From: Methylophilales bacterium 28-44-11
GTDB lineage: Bacteria; Pseudomonadota; Gammaproteobacteria; Burkholderiales; Methylophilaceae
Length of the DNA: 64,000 bases
NCBI GenBank assembly: GCA_002281475.1
Contig: NCGC01000003.1
Coordinates: 1-64,000, forward strand
Direction: 5' to 3'
Under the pieces are notes generated by a model. The model was given only the letters and a program-made list of their open reading frames with translations, did not search any database and had not been told where the DNA came from. The position numbers and the translations under genes are program-made. Positions 24,217-34,052 of the stretch are shown piece after piece; position 1 is the stretch's first letter, and each line of letters starts with the position of its first letter.

Positions 24217-27216
24217 TTGCAAAGCGCGCGCTTACAACAATGGCTAAACAGACGAGTCGGTGATGTGACACCGATGCATCGACTTGCCCGTTGGTTAATG
24301 CTCGTGGTGTTGTTTTGCGCTTATCAGCCAGCTTTAGCGGCCACCGTTGAATTCAATAGCACTGGAGGCACTTCTGCCACCAATGGTCTGCATTTTTACA
24401 TTAACGACAACACGCAATTACAAGTACGCCGTTTAAATAATACAGGCCAAGTATATGCACCTGGTTCGCTCCCCCCCAGCACTAATTTGGATAACGGTAT
24501 CTTTTTGCGCGCAAATGGTCTTATTTATGGCCCAGATCATAATGTCACCACGTTTACGCCAACCGGCGGGATGTATAACACAGCCACCATCTCTGCGGTC
24601 TCTCCACCCAACCCTTCTAGTGTTGGTGATCAGCAAATTGCCACCAGTAATTTTGGCGTTACCCTAGGCCCACAAGTGACGGTGGTGTGGAAATACACCA
24701 ATCCGTTTGATTTTATTACGGCAGAAGTGACCGTGGTTATACCGCCTTTATATGCGGTAAGCGTTGCGAATCCAGTGCGTTATTACCACGTCGTGGATAC
24801 GTATTTGGGTGGTAGTGACAACGGTTGCGGTGTACGTTTTACCGATAGCAATGGCAAGTTAGTGGTGGGTACGTACCCACCAGCGTCAGGGACTACATGC
24901 CTTTCTAGCACCGCTATTCCAACTGGTGTCAATATCGTGGAGTCGTTTCGTGAGCGTAGTGGCTTACCATTTTCTAATTACTGTGCCAACAGTTGGAGTA
25001 GTTTTTGGGTCAATGGAGGCGTGAACTGTTCTATTCTGCAAACGGCCAATATGAGCAATGCCGTCAGTACAGGGTTTCAGGATACTGGTGTAGGTATTCA
25101 ATATAACTTTACTGCAGCGGGCACCTATACGTTTAGTTATGATTTTGTGGTGGGCTCTCCTGCAGTGCCACCCTATGACCATTTAGAAATACGGCATCCT
25201 GGCAGCGCTAATTTATGCCCAACGAATGTCATTGTATTAGCCTGTACTTCTGCAACGGTACCCTGTCCAGCTGCCAATATTGTGAGCACGGGTAGTCTGT
25301 CAGGCAGTATTCGCACAACACCTGCTGCACCAGCAGTGACGGATAGTCCAGACCCATTTACAGTCGGTTCTGGTTCACCCACCGCTACAGTCAGTTTAAC
25401 CGGCTCGGGTGCAGGTACATTTACATTATCTAGTACTGGGCTCACCACCACACCTTTAAATGGTACGCGCTGTTGGAACACCAGTAACAATACAGCCAGT
25501 TGTTCTTACACCATTAGTAATGTGGCGTGTGTCAGCAATTTCGAGTGTATCGAGTCGGGGCTGACTTATCAAAATTTAAATAGCAACCCATCTGCACGTA
25601 ACCCGTTATACACCAAGGTTTCTGGTACTGGATTTGCGTTTGATGTGGTCGCCTTGCAAAGCGATGGCTCACAAGCCACTACTTACACCGCTAGCTCAGG
25701 GGTCACAGTGGAATTGTTTGATGATAGTGCCACACCACAGCCAGCTTGCACGGCGTATAGCGGGCCTTTGGCGAGTCAAAATATAACGTTTAATTCAGGC
25801 AATGCCGGACGCATTACTTTGCCTGCCAATTTTGTGTTGAGTAATGCTTACCGCAAATTACGTTGTCGAGTGCGTGATAGTGGAGTGGCTGTATCGGGTT
25901 GCTCTTCTGATCAGTTTGCCGTGCGACCTGCTTCGTTAACCGTCACTTCAACCGGCAGTGCAGATGCGGATGCTGCTGGGGCTAATACCACAGCGACACC
26001 ACGTATCCGAGCAGGTGCTAATTTTAGTTTGACTGCAAGTAGCAACGTGGTGGGATATAACGGCACCCCGCAAATTGATAATACAAAAGTGGTCGCGCAT
26101 ACAAGTGCTGTGCAAAATGGGGTTGTGGCGGGTAACTTTGCATCGGCAAATGTAGCCAATGGCAATAGCACTGGCAATGCATTTCAATATAACGAGGTGG
26201 GCTATTTTAGACTGTCAAGCTTTGGCGTTTTTGACGATACGTTTACCGCAGTGGATTCAGTCAACAATGATTGCGCATCTGGCTTTGCCGCAGCGGGAGG
26301 TAAAAATGCCTGTGGCTTTGGCAATATAAGTAATACGGCTTACTTTGGTCGCTTTATCCCAGACCATTTTGCAGTCACCGCTGGTGCAAATACGCCAGCC
26401 TGTAGCACAGCGTTTACCTATTTTGGGCAAGATGGCGTTAGCACTGCGTTTAGTTTAACAGCACAAAGTGTGAGCAATACCACCACGCAAAACTACACTG
26501 GCACTTATGCAAAGTTGGGAATCAACACGTGGTCCAATTTCAACTTTACGGCATCGCCATTGCCACCGGGCAGTGTGTTGAGTGCTAGTGCTACTGCGCC
26601 CATTGGCACTTGGACTAACGGCGTTGCCAATGTAGTCGCCCAACATATTGTAGGCAGACCCAGTGCTATAACGGCACCCACCAATATCACCATCAGTGCG
26701 GCGCCCATGGATGCAGATACCGTCACCATGCCCGTCACCGCGGTAGCACCTGCTAGTGCCTTCCGTTTCGGACGTTTATTTGTCGCCAACAGTTATGGGT
26801 CTGAGTTGCTGGCGCTGGCTGTGCCTATCGAAGCGCAGTATTGGAATGGCTTAGCTTATCAGCGTAATCAACTCGACAGCTGTACGCTCATTCCCGCCAA
26901 CGCTATTCAGATGCGTAATTACCGCGCAAATCTCAATGCATGTGAAACCCATTTGACAGGTGCAGGCAGTGTGGCAAATGGAGTAGCACGTTTAAATTTA
27001 AGTAAACCAGGTGCTGGCAATAGTGGCAGTGTGGAGTTGAGTGTCAACCTGAATGCTGCAAATGGTACGACTTGCAACAGCGCATCTGCCAGCGCAGCTA
27101 GCGCTGCCACTACCCCATGGTTTGGAAACATCAATCCAGGCGCACGTGCCACGTTTGGCATTTACAAAAGCCCAGTGATTTATTTACGTGAAAATTTTGG
27201 AAATTTTGGAAATTAA
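24217..27216 (+). CDS. mshQ: MshQ-like large secreted pilus protein (candidate tip adhesin)
   Basis: A 999-residue secreted protein with a signal peptide (MHRLARWLMLVVLFCAYQPALA). It is rich in Thr/Ser/Asn/Gly with many Cys, and its beta-rich body ends in ATFGIYKSPVIYLRENFG, the usual end of MshQ-type proteins. The start is uncertain: TTG at 24217 has GGGG upstream, but ATG at 24274 gives a standard signal peptide. It is the largest protein of the locus and follows mshP as in Vibrio. Its role as a surface adhesin is inferred from position and composition. The 3' end carries a short tandem repeat (GGAAATTTT units). Confidence 0.8.
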   Translation: MQSARLQQWLNRRVGDVTPMHRLARWLMLVVLFCAYQPALAATVEFNSTGGTSATNGLHFYINDNTQLQVRRLNNTGQVYAPGSLPPSTNLDNGIFLRANGLIYGPDHNVTTFTPTGGMYNTATISAVSPPNPSSVGDQQIATSNFGVTLGPQVTVVWKYTNPFDFITAEVTVVIPPLYAVSVANPVRYYHVVDTYLGGSDNGCGVRFTDSNGKLVVGTYPPASGTTCLSSTAIPTGVNIVESFRERSGLPFSNYCANSWSSFWVNGGVNCSILQTANMSNAVSTGFQDTGVGIQYNFTAAGTYTFSYDFVVGSPAVPPYDHLEIRHPGSANLCPTNVIVLACTSATVPCPAANIVSTGSLSGSIRTTPAAPAVTDSPDPFTVGSGSPTATVSLTGSGAGTFTLSSTGLTTTPLNGTRCWNTSNNTASCSYTISNVACVSNFECIESGLTYQNLNSNPSARNPLYTKVSGTGFAFDVVALQSDGSQATTYTASSGVTVELFDDSATPQPACTAYSGPLASQNITFNSGNAGRITLPANFVLSNAYRKLRCRVRDSGVAVSGCSSDQFAVRPASLTVTSTGSADADAAGANTTATPRIRAGANFSLTASSNVVGYNGTPQIDNTKVVAHTSAVQNGVVAGNFASANVANGNSTGNAFQYNEVGYFRLSSFGVFDDTFTAVDSVNNDCASGFAAAGGKNACGFGNISNTAYFGRFIPDHFAVTAGANTPACSTAFTYFGQDGVSTAFSLTAQSVSNTTTQNYTGTYAKLGINTWSNFNFTASPLPPGSVLSASATAPIGTWTNGVANVVAQHIVGRPSAITAPTNITISAAPMDADTVTMPVTAVAPASAFRFGRLFVANSYGSELLALAVPIEAQYWNGLAYQRNQLDSCTLIPANAIQMRNYRANLNACETHLTGAGSVANGVARLNLSKPGAGNSGSVELSVNLNAANGTTCNSASASAASAATTPWFGNINPGARATFGIYKSPVIYLRENFGNFGN

Positions 27217-27242
27217 ACGACTTCTTATGCAAAGGCAATAGT

Positions 27243-28160
27243 ATGCAATGGTTTAAACAACAGAATCAACATGCATGGACTGCAATACGCACGTCGGGTG
27301 ATGTGACGACGCTTGCACAAGTGACGCGTAGAGAGGGTGATAAGCCACTGGTCAATATGGCATTGATTGAAGAGGGCAGTATGCGCGAAGCCAAGCATGC
27401 ACAAACCTTGGCCAAAAAATACAAACTTAAACATGCGCGTTGTACCTTTGTGTTGGATTCAAAAGATTATCAGTTGATACAAGTCGAATCGCCCAATGTG
27501 CCTGAGCAAGAACGCAAAGAAGCCTTGCGCTGGAAATTAAAAGACATGGTGGATTTTCCGGTAGAGCAAGCGACAGTAGATTACATGAAGATTCCACAAG
27601 ACCCAGCCTATCCCAATAAACAAGATTATGTGTATGCAGTGGCTGCCAAAAATGAATTGATCGGTCAGTTGTGCAATACCTTTTCTGATGCAGACATCAA
27701 TTTAAAAGCGATCGATGTGCGCGTGGCCACACAGCGTAATATTGCTACGCTTTTAGAAGAGAAAGACCGTGGATTAGCGATGCTGAGCTTTGGTCGCAAT
27801 GGTGGTTTGTTGACGTTTACTTCGGGCGGTGAGCTTTATCACACCCGCTTTATTGAGATTGAAGAAGACAGAAGCACCAGTGCAACCCATGAGCGTATTG
27901 CGCTAGAGCTTCAACGGTCTCTGGATAACTTTGACCGGCAGTTTCCGTTTATTACCGTGAATAAACTATGGATTGCGCCTTGTGAGGAGCGTGAAAGCTT
28001 GATGCAACATTTGAAAACGGCGTTGTATACGCAAGTAGCCAGCTTTGAATTGCGTGATATTTTTGAGTTTGCCACTGGGGTAGAAGTAGATGGCCCAGCT
28101 GCACAAGGTGCTTTATTGCATACTTTGGGCGCAGCATTGCGCGAGGAGTTAACAGCATGA
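27243..28160 (+). CDS. mshI: MSHA biogenesis protein MshI (PilM-like)
   Basis: A 305-residue protein without membrane segments. Its sequence resembles the cytoplasmic actin-like PilM/MshI part (…FVLDSKDYQLIQVESPNVPEQERKEALRWKLKDMVDFP…). It would link the assembly ATPase and platform to the membrane proteins encoded next. Vibrio MshI is longer and includes a membrane/PilN-like part; here that part is a separate gene downstream. Stop and next ATG overlap by 4 nt. Confidence 0.82.
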   Translation: MQWFKQQNQHAWTAIRTSGDVTTLAQVTRREGDKPLVNMALIEEGSMREAKHAQTLAKKYKLKHARCTFVLDSKDYQLIQVESPNVPEQERKEALRWKLKDMVDFPVEQATVDYMKIPQDPAYPNKQDYVYAVAAKNELIGQLCNTFSDADINLKAIDVRVATQRNIATLLEEKDRGLAMLSFGRNGGLLTFTSGGELYHTRFIEIEEDRSTSATHERIALELQRSLDNFDRQFPFITVNKLWIAPCEERESLMQHLKTALYTQVASFELRDIFEFATGVEVDGPAAQGALLHTLGAALREELTA

Positions 28161-28966
28161 GTCAGCAGATTAACCTGATAAATCCCGCTCTAATCAAGCA
28201 AAAGGATTTTTTAACTACGCTTAATATATCAATGGTATACGGGGCATTGGTGTTGTCATTGCTGGGTTGGTATTTTGTGATAGTGCAAGAAATGACAACG
28301 CTAAACATGTCGCGTGATCAAGTAGCGAGCGAGTTGCAGCAAGTGCAAGCAACATTGGCAGACATGACAGCAGCCAGAGCGCCAAAAGCACCTAATGAAG
28401 CACTTGTTAAAGAATTGAATATGTTAGAGGAAAAGCACCAAGTGCAAACACAAATTTTGCAAGCGATGCAACAAGGTAGACCTTCCCAAGATAAAGGTTT
28501 GGCGAGCTATATGTTGGGTTTAGCACGTCAAAGTACGGATGGTCTCTGGTTAACAGGCTTTAGCATCGACCAAACGCACCGTGCCGTGTCTTTAAAAGGA
28601 CGCAGCATGGATGCCGCTATTTTGCCTGATTACATGCATAAACTTGGGCGCGAGGCTGTGTTTGCTGGACAAGCTTTTAGTGGGTTGCGCATTCAGCAAT
28701 CGACTGAAGTGATGAGCCCAGTCAACTCAACGCAGCCAAATTCAATGCAGTCTAATTCACTTCAATCGAATACAGCGCAAACAAATACAGCACAGGTCAT
28801 TTCATCATTAATCAATACTGCGCCAACGACGCAATTACAAACCAATACGGCTACTCCGTTTGTGGAGTTTGAATTACAAGCCAGCGAAATCTTAATACCT
28901 CAGCCTGCAACAACGCCAGTCTCCGTGTCAGATTCGGTCAGCACGAAAGCATTGAAATCGTCATGA
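28157..28966 (+). CDS. PilN-like MSHA inner-membrane protein
   Basis: A 269-residue protein beginning MSQQINLINPALI, the PilN signature, with one membrane segment (about 28-48) and a coiled coil (about 50-110). The PilN-like domain is followed by a long Gln/Asn/Thr/Ser low-complexity tail (about 190-240) with repeated NSMQSN/NTAQTN units. It corresponds to the C-terminal half of longer MshI proteins. It overlaps both neighbours by 4 nt. Confidence 0.8.
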   Translation: MSQQINLINPALIKQKDFLTTLNISMVYGALVLSLLGWYFVIVQEMTTLNMSRDQVASELQQVQATLADMTAARAPKAPNEALVKELNMLEEKHQVQTQILQAMQQGRPSQDKGLASYMLGLARQSTDGLWLTGFSIDQTHRAVSLKGRSMDAAILPDYMHKLGREAVFAGQAFSGLRIQQSTEVMSPVNSTQPNSMQSNSLQSNTAQTNTAQVISSLINTAPTTQLQTNTATPFVEFELQASEILIPQPATTPVSVSDSVSTKALKSS

Positions 28967-29649
28967 ATGCCATGATGCTGACCATCGCTAATAAATGGGC
29001 AACGCTTAATCCACGTGAGCGCTGGATGGTGTTCTTTGCAGGATTAGCGTTGGTCTATACCCTAGTGAATGCTGTATTGCTCTCTCCTGTACAGCGTCAG
29101 CAACGGCAGGTGAAAGCCGACATGACGCAATCGGGTACGCAGTTAGCAGACTTAAAACAACAAATAGCGTTGCTTGCGCAACATCCCGTGCTGAATGCGG
29201 ATGATATGAATGCGCAGAAAATTGCGGAATTCAAAGCCAAAATTCAGGCACAACGCACTGAGATGTCTGCATTGCAAGACACGCTAGTGAACCCAGCGCA
29301 AATGCCAGCGTTGCTCAAAGCGCTCATCGAGCACCATGCCAGTTTACGTTTAATCGACATGAAAACCATGCCGCCAGAAAACTTTTTAACGCAACAAACT
29401 AGTGCTACGCAACCCGAAGCTGCTACAACCACTGGTCAATTTAAAACACCGCTCATCTACCGTCATGCCATCACGTTTACGTTGGCAGGCAGCTATATGG
29501 AGCTAATGCGCTATGCACAAGCCTTACAGGATTTGTCCTCACAAGTATTGTGGGACAAAGCCGTGCTGGTGTCAAAGACTTATCCTGAAAATGAATTGAC
29601 GATTACTGTTTACACATTAAGTTTGGATGCGACATGGCTCAGTATCTAA
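28963..29649 (+). CDS. mshJ: MshJ (PilO/GspM-like)
   Basis: A 228-residue bitopic protein: PRERWMVFFAGLALVYTLVNAVLL membrane segment, coiled coil (about 45-110), and a C-terminal ferredoxin-like region (…YRHAITFTLAGSYMELMRYAQAL…). It is the PilO/GspM equivalent and should dimerise with the PilN-like protein in the periplasm. It overlaps the neighbouring genes at both ends. Confidence 0.83.
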   Translation: MNAMMLTIANKWATLNPRERWMVFFAGLALVYTLVNAVLLSPVQRQQRQVKADMTQSGTQLADLKQQIALLAQHPVLNADDMNAQKIAEFKAKIQAQRTEMSALQDTLVNPAQMPALLKALIEHHASLRLIDMKTMPPENFLTQQTSATQPEAATTTGQFKTPLIYRHAITFTLAGSYMELMRYAQALQDLSSQVLWDKAVLVSKTYPENELTITVYTLSLDATWLSI

Positions 29650-30149
29650 CAAAAAGCAAATTGCTGGCTATATTTGTTTTGCTGGCGTGTGTCATGCATT
29701 TGCCAATTGCAATGGCTGAAGTGCTACGTGATCCAACCAAACCAGACCCGCAATCTGGACTGTTGCCTATAGCTCAGTTGCAAGAGGTGGCACCACCGCC
29801 GATGTTGCAATCAATTACATTAGGGTCTACAGCCAAGTACGCCATGATTAATGGACAAACCATTATGTTAGGTCAAGCGTATCAACAATGGATATTGATT
29901 AAGTTGACTGCCAATGAAGCCATATTGCGCGCCAAAGATGGGAGTACCAAAGTATTGGTGATGGGCTACCCTGTCAAGAAAAGTAGCCAGTCTGAGTCAG
30001 CTAAATGGTCGCAAGCTTTACGTCAGCCATTAACATCCAATGCGGTAGCTGCCACGCCTACTGCTGTAATTAATACCAATAATCGTATAAATGAAGTGCC
30101 AGGCATGCATACGCGTGCAGAGGCGGAAAGTGTATGGGTGAAGCAATGA
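29634..30149 (+). CDS. mshK: MshK (PilP-like periplasmic protein)
   Basis: A 171-residue protein with a signal peptide (…ACVMHLPIAMA) followed by LRDPTKPDP, the motif shared by MshK and PilP/GspC-type proteins. It has a small beta domain (LQSITLGSTAKYAMINGQTIMLGQAY…). It likely connects the inner-membrane PilN/PilO-like pair to the MshL secretin. It starts 16 nt inside mshJ and ends overlapping mshL. Confidence 0.82.
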   Translation: MAQYLTKSKLLAIFVLLACVMHLPIAMAEVLRDPTKPDPQSGLLPIAQLQEVAPPPMLQSITLGSTAKYAMINGQTIMLGQAYQQWILIKLTANEAILRAKDGSTKVLVMGYPVKKSSQSESAKWSQALRQPLTSNAVAATPTAVINTNNRINEVPGMHTRAEAESVWVKQ

Positions 30150-31882
30150 ACACACAATTTCAATTCTCAACAGTATTAGCTATGTTATTGCTGGCGGGGT
30201 GCGTGAGTAATACGCCACGCGACAATCCAGAGCTTAACAATAAAATGCAGGAGGTGTTGAAAGATGCCGCCAAAGCAAAAAATGTGGCGACCATGCCAGA
30301 TGCTGTCAATGCAGCTTTGTTACCGCCCTTAAAAATTGAAGCCCCTAAAAGTAATGTGAAGAAATTAGAGCCTCGTTTTGATTTGGTGGTGAATAATGCA
30401 CCAGCGGCCCAAGTGTTGATGGGAATCGTCAGTGGCACGCGCTACAGTATGCTGTTGCATCCTGATATGTTAGGCAATGTGTCTGTGAATTTAAAAGATG
30501 TCACCGTGTTTGAGGCGCTAGATGCATTACGTGATTTATACGGATATGAATATAAAGTAGATGGCACACGTATTATGATTGAGCCGCAAACACTTCAAAC
30601 ACGCGTGTTTCAAGTCAATTATATTGTTGGGCAACGTAAAGGCTCATCCGATACGCAAGTGACATCAGGCTCTTTGGGTGCGTCGAATAGTAATACGGCA
30701 GCACAAAATCCCTCCACTGCAACGACATCTACCCCAGGACAAACTAACCAAGTGGCGTTGATATCCAGTAGCGTTTCGACCAACACTAGCAATGATTTTT
30801 GGACCGATTTAGGCTTGTCTTTAAATGGCATCGTCGGATCAGAAGCGGGGCGTAAAGTGGTCGTCAATTTACAGTCTGGTGTCATTATGGTGCGCGCCAT
30901 GCCTAAAGAAATTCGTAATGTCGAATCGTTTTTACGCTTGATGCAAGTAAACATCGAGCGACAGGTAATTCTTGAAGCTAAGATTTTGCGTGTGGGTTTG
31001 AACTCTGACTCTCAAAGTGGTGTGAACTGGTCCGTGCTAGGTTCGAGAGGCAGCAGTCGTGCCTTGGTGGGTAACGTGAACAACAATACCACCGTCAACA
31101 CGAATGGCAACGGGGTGCAATCGACAGGTGATTTGAGCGCGGATTTAGGCGGTGTGCTATCTAACGCTGCTACCACAGCGATTGGTGGCCCATTATTTGC
31201 CGTGGCTTTACAAGGCGCCAACTTTGCAGCGCTAATGACATTTTTAGAAACACAAGGCGATGTTGAGGTGCTGTCTAGCCCAAGAATTGCCACCATCAAT
31301 AACCAAAAAGCGGTGCTTAAAGTAGGTACGGATGAATTCTATATCACGGGCGTGAGACAAAGTACCACCGCATCTGTGGGCGCGACCACAACGATTCCAG
31401 AAGTGACTTTGCAACCATTTTTCTCTGGAATTTCATTAGATGTCACGCCGCAAATCGATAAAGACGACAACATCATCTTGCATATGCACCCGTCCATTAG
31501 TGAAGTCACCACTGTGAATAAGCAATTTACCTTAGGGGGGTCGTCCAATCAGTTTAATTTACCGTTGCCATCCAGCAGCATCAATGAAACGGACAGCATT
31601 GTGCGCACACGTGATGGTAGTGTGATTGCGATAGGTGGTTTGATGACCGAAAGCAATACCAAAGTAGGCTCTAAAATTCCTGGCTTAGGTGATATCAAAG
31701 GTGTGGGCAAAGCCTTCCGCCAACACAGTCAGCAAACCAATAAATCTGAACTGGTGATTTTGCTTAAATCGACTGTGGTACAAAGCAATGAAAGCTGGTC
31801 TGAAGACATGCTGAGTGCGCAACAACGCTTAGAAGGCATGCGTCAACAACGTCAAGGCCAGCCCAACGCAGGAGGTAGCTAG
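30146..31882 (+). CDS. mshL: MSHA secretin MshL
   Basis: A 578-residue outer-membrane secretin lipoprotein with lipobox LLAGC (Cys19). It has an STN/N-domain at about 75-150, a Ser/Thr/Asn-rich linker, a second N-domain (about 240-290), and a secretin core with VEVLSSPRIATINNQKA, VTPQIDKDDNIILH and GSVIAIGGLMTES, ending in the IPGLGDIKGVGKAF block. The ATG at 30146 (ATGA overlap with mshK) is preferred to 30134 because it gives a normal lipoprotein signal. It forms the pilus exit pore. Confidence 0.92.
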   Translation: MNTQFQFSTVLAMLLLAGCVSNTPRDNPELNNKMQEVLKDAAKAKNVATMPDAVNAALLPPLKIEAPKSNVKKLEPRFDLVVNNAPAAQVLMGIVSGTRYSMLLHPDMLGNVSVNLKDVTVFEALDALRDLYGYEYKVDGTRIMIEPQTLQTRVFQVNYIVGQRKGSSDTQVTSGSLGASNSNTAAQNPSTATTSTPGQTNQVALISSSVSTNTSNDFWTDLGLSLNGIVGSEAGRKVVVNLQSGVIMVRAMPKEIRNVESFLRLMQVNIERQVILEAKILRVGLNSDSQSGVNWSVLGSRGSSRALVGNVNNNTTVNTNGNGVQSTGDLSADLGGVLSNAATTAIGGPLFAVALQGANFAALMTFLETQGDVEVLSSPRIATINNQKAVLKVGTDEFYITGVRQSTTASVGATTTIPEVTLQPFFSGISLDVTPQIDKDDNIILHMHPSISEVTTVNKQFTLGGSSNQFNLPLPSSSINETDSIVRTRDGSVIAIGGLMTESNTKVGSKIPGLGDIKGVGKAFRQHSQQTNKSELVILLKSTVVQSNESWSEDMLSAQQRLEGMRQQRQGQPNAGGS

Positions 31883-31884
31883 TT

Positions 31885-32781
31885 ATGTATCTCCAACATT
31901 TTGGCTTAACTGAATTTCCGTTCAAGCTCACGCCTGACACTAGTTTTTATTACGCCACGCATAGCTATCAAGAGGCGCTCAACACCCTGTTGATAGCGAT
32001 TAGCTCTGGCGAGGGTTTTATCAAAATCACTGGAGAAGTGGGCACAGGTAAAACCTTACTCTGCCGCAAACTGCTCAAAAGCTTGGGTGATGGTTTTAAA
32101 ACAGCGTTTATACCTAACCCATACCTAGATCCCAATGCATTGTTGATGTCATTGGCGACCGAGTTGGGACTTTCGTTGCCTCAGCATTTGACGCACCATG
32201 CCTTATTAGAAGCACTCACTCAGCGTTTAATGCAACTGGCGCGCGAGGATAAGCAAGTGGTGGTGTGCTTAGATGAAGTGCAAGCCATGCCGATTGAAAC
32301 TTTGGAGGCCTTGCGTTTGCTCACCAATTTGGAAACGGAAAAAAACAAATTACTGCAAGTGGTGATTTTTGGTCAGCCTGAATTGGAAGATAAACTGAAT
32401 CAACCTTCCATACGTCAACTGCGTCAGCGTATTAGTTTTGAATATTGTCTAGGCGCGTTGCAATGGGACGAATTAAGTTTCTATTTAAATCATCGTATGC
32501 ATGTGGCAGGTTATAACGGTTGGCGTGTATTTACACCTGCTAGCCTCAAATTGCTGCATCAACACTCCGCAGGCATCCCCCGATTAGTGAATATTTTGGC
32601 ACATAAAGCCTTGCTCGCCGCGTATGGCAGAGGGTTGCGAGAAGTGACGGTGCGAGAGATGCGCGATGCATTGTTAGATACGCATGCCAGTGTCAGCGCA
32701 CAACACGGCTGGTCAAACTTTATATTTAAATGGTGGCTTGCATTAGGTGTTGCGCGTGCCACTTTGTCTTTCGCGCATTGA
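31885..32781 (+). CDS. mshM: MshM (ExeA-type AAA ATPase)
   Basis: A 298-residue ATPase: MYLQHFGLTEFPFKLTPD start typical of ExeA/GspA/MshM, Walker A GEVGTGKT near residue 55, Walker B VVVCLDEVQ near residue 130, and a sensor region GIPRLVN. A hydrophobic C-terminal stretch is short compared with ExeA, and no peptidoglycan-binding domain follows. It probably assists secretin insertion. A GGAGG site overlaps the mshL end. Confidence 0.88.
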   Translation: MYLQHFGLTEFPFKLTPDTSFYYATHSYQEALNTLLIAISSGEGFIKITGEVGTGKTLLCRKLLKSLGDGFKTAFIPNPYLDPNALLMSLATELGLSLPQHLTHHALLEALTQRLMQLAREDKQVVVCLDEVQAMPIETLEALRLLTNLETEKNKLLQVVIFGQPELEDKLNQPSIRQLRQRISFEYCLGALQWDELSFYLNHRMHVAGYNGWRVFTPASLKLLHQHSAGIPRLVNILAHKALLAAYGRGLREVTVREMRDALLDTHASVSAQHGWSNFIFKWWLALGVARATLSFAH

Positions 32782-32807
32782 CATGATGAGACGATCAGGC
32801 GGACAAC

Positions 32808-34025
32808 ATGAGCTTAATTAATCAAATGTTACAAGAGTTGGAGCAACGCAAAGCGTCTGCCTCACCCCAATCACATCCGGAACTCAAACCAACAGCACTT
32901 GCGGTGCAAGCATTGGTTACCCCACGAAAAAGCAAAGTCTTGCAATATGCCCTATTGGCTGCATTGTGTGCGGCAGGGGCATATGGCATGCAATGGATTT
33001 CTCATCCTGCGATGCCGGAACTACAACAAAGTGCGTCGTTGCCAGCTACAACAGGTGTCATCACTGAGGCTAATGCCAATACCAAGCCAATGGCTGTGGA
33101 TGTGCTCACTGTTCAAGCTAGTGCGCCCGTTGTGGTGGAACAAAATGAAATGCTACAAAGCCCACTATTATTTGCACCAACTTTAGATAAAAAACTGCAT
33201 ATTGCACAAAGCAATAGTGCGCTTGCAACAGCGCATAACGCGCAAAAATCTAATACCATTGCGCTAGAAAGTAATGGAAAGAATAATGCGTTGCCCATGA
33301 TGGTTGCGGCTGTAGCATTGACTAAACAGTCTGCTTCCAATGCGGTTTCAGATACACCAGACGCTTCACTCGTGGCATTGGCGAACACACATGTACCATC
33401 AAAAGCACCGTCTACACGTTCTGCGGAGCCCAAGGTCAATGTGAATAAAACCATGAGCCCAGAGCAAAAGGCGACGCATATGTATCAACAAGCTATCGCT
33501 TATTTGCAACAAGGCCGTGTAGCTGAGGCGCAAGATCAATTGAAAACGACCATTGATGCTTATCCGCATCATGATGATGCGCGCCAAACGTTGGTGGGAT
33601 TATTGGTGGACAATAAACGGCATGATGAGGCCATGCAAGTGCTCAAAACGGGCTTGAAACTTACCCCCAATCATACAGGGTATGCCCAAGCATTAGCTCG
33701 CTTACAGCTTGATGCAGGTATGTTAGACCAAGCATTAGCTACCCTTGAAAGTCATCGCGGGGGCGCGTCTCAACCACAAGAATACCACGCGCTCATGGCG
33801 ATTCTGTTGCAAAAGTTAGGGCAACATGGACCTGCCATTACCTATTATCAACAAGCGTTAAGCCAAGGCGTCTCTGCACCTGCATGGTTGATTGGTTTGG
33901 GCGTGTCCTTGCAAGCTGAAGGTCGTGCGCTCGAAGCAAAGCAGGCTTATCAGCAAGCGCAATCGAGCCAACTGAGTCCTGAGTTGGCATTGTTTGTGTC
34001 ACAACGTTTAAAACAAGTCCAATAA
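32808..34025 (+). CDS. mshN: MshN (TPR protein)
   Basis: A 405-residue protein beginning MSLINQMLQELEQRKA, the MshN N-terminus. It has one membrane segment (about 45-65), a long Ala/Ser/Val/Thr linker (about 75-215) and at least four TPR units (about 220-400). It is the last gene of the MSHA run and convergent with comF. TPRs suggest a scaffold between inner membrane and secretin. Confidence 0.88.
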   Translation: MSLINQMLQELEQRKASASPQSHPELKPTALAVQALVTPRKSKVLQYALLAALCAAGAYGMQWISHPAMPELQQSASLPATTGVITEANANTKPMAVDVLTVQASAPVVVEQNEMLQSPLLFAPTLDKKLHIAQSNSALATAHNAQKSNTIALESNGKNNALPMMVAAVALTKQSASNAVSDTPDASLVALANTHVPSKAPSTRSAEPKVNVNKTMSPEQKATHMYQQAIAYLQQGRVAEAQDQLKTTIDAYPHHDDARQTLVGLLVDNKRHDEAMQVLKTGLKLTPNHTGYAQALARLQLDAGMLDQALATLESHRGGASQPQEYHALMAILLQKLGQHGPAITYYQQALSQGVSAPAWLIGLGVSLQAEGRALEAKQAYQQAQSSQLSPELALFVSQRLKQVQ

Positions 34026-34052
34026 GCGGATGCTTAATAGAAACATGCCTGA

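Noticed and set aside
24433..26789. Several reverse-strand frames within mshQ
   Set aside because: They are antisense shadows of a long, coherent secreted protein and lack starts, ribosome sites and family features.
27189..27216. Short GGAAATTTT tandem at the mshQ 3' end as a regulatory repeat
   Set aside because: Only two to three units inside the coding end; probably simple slippage giving the FGNFGN tail.
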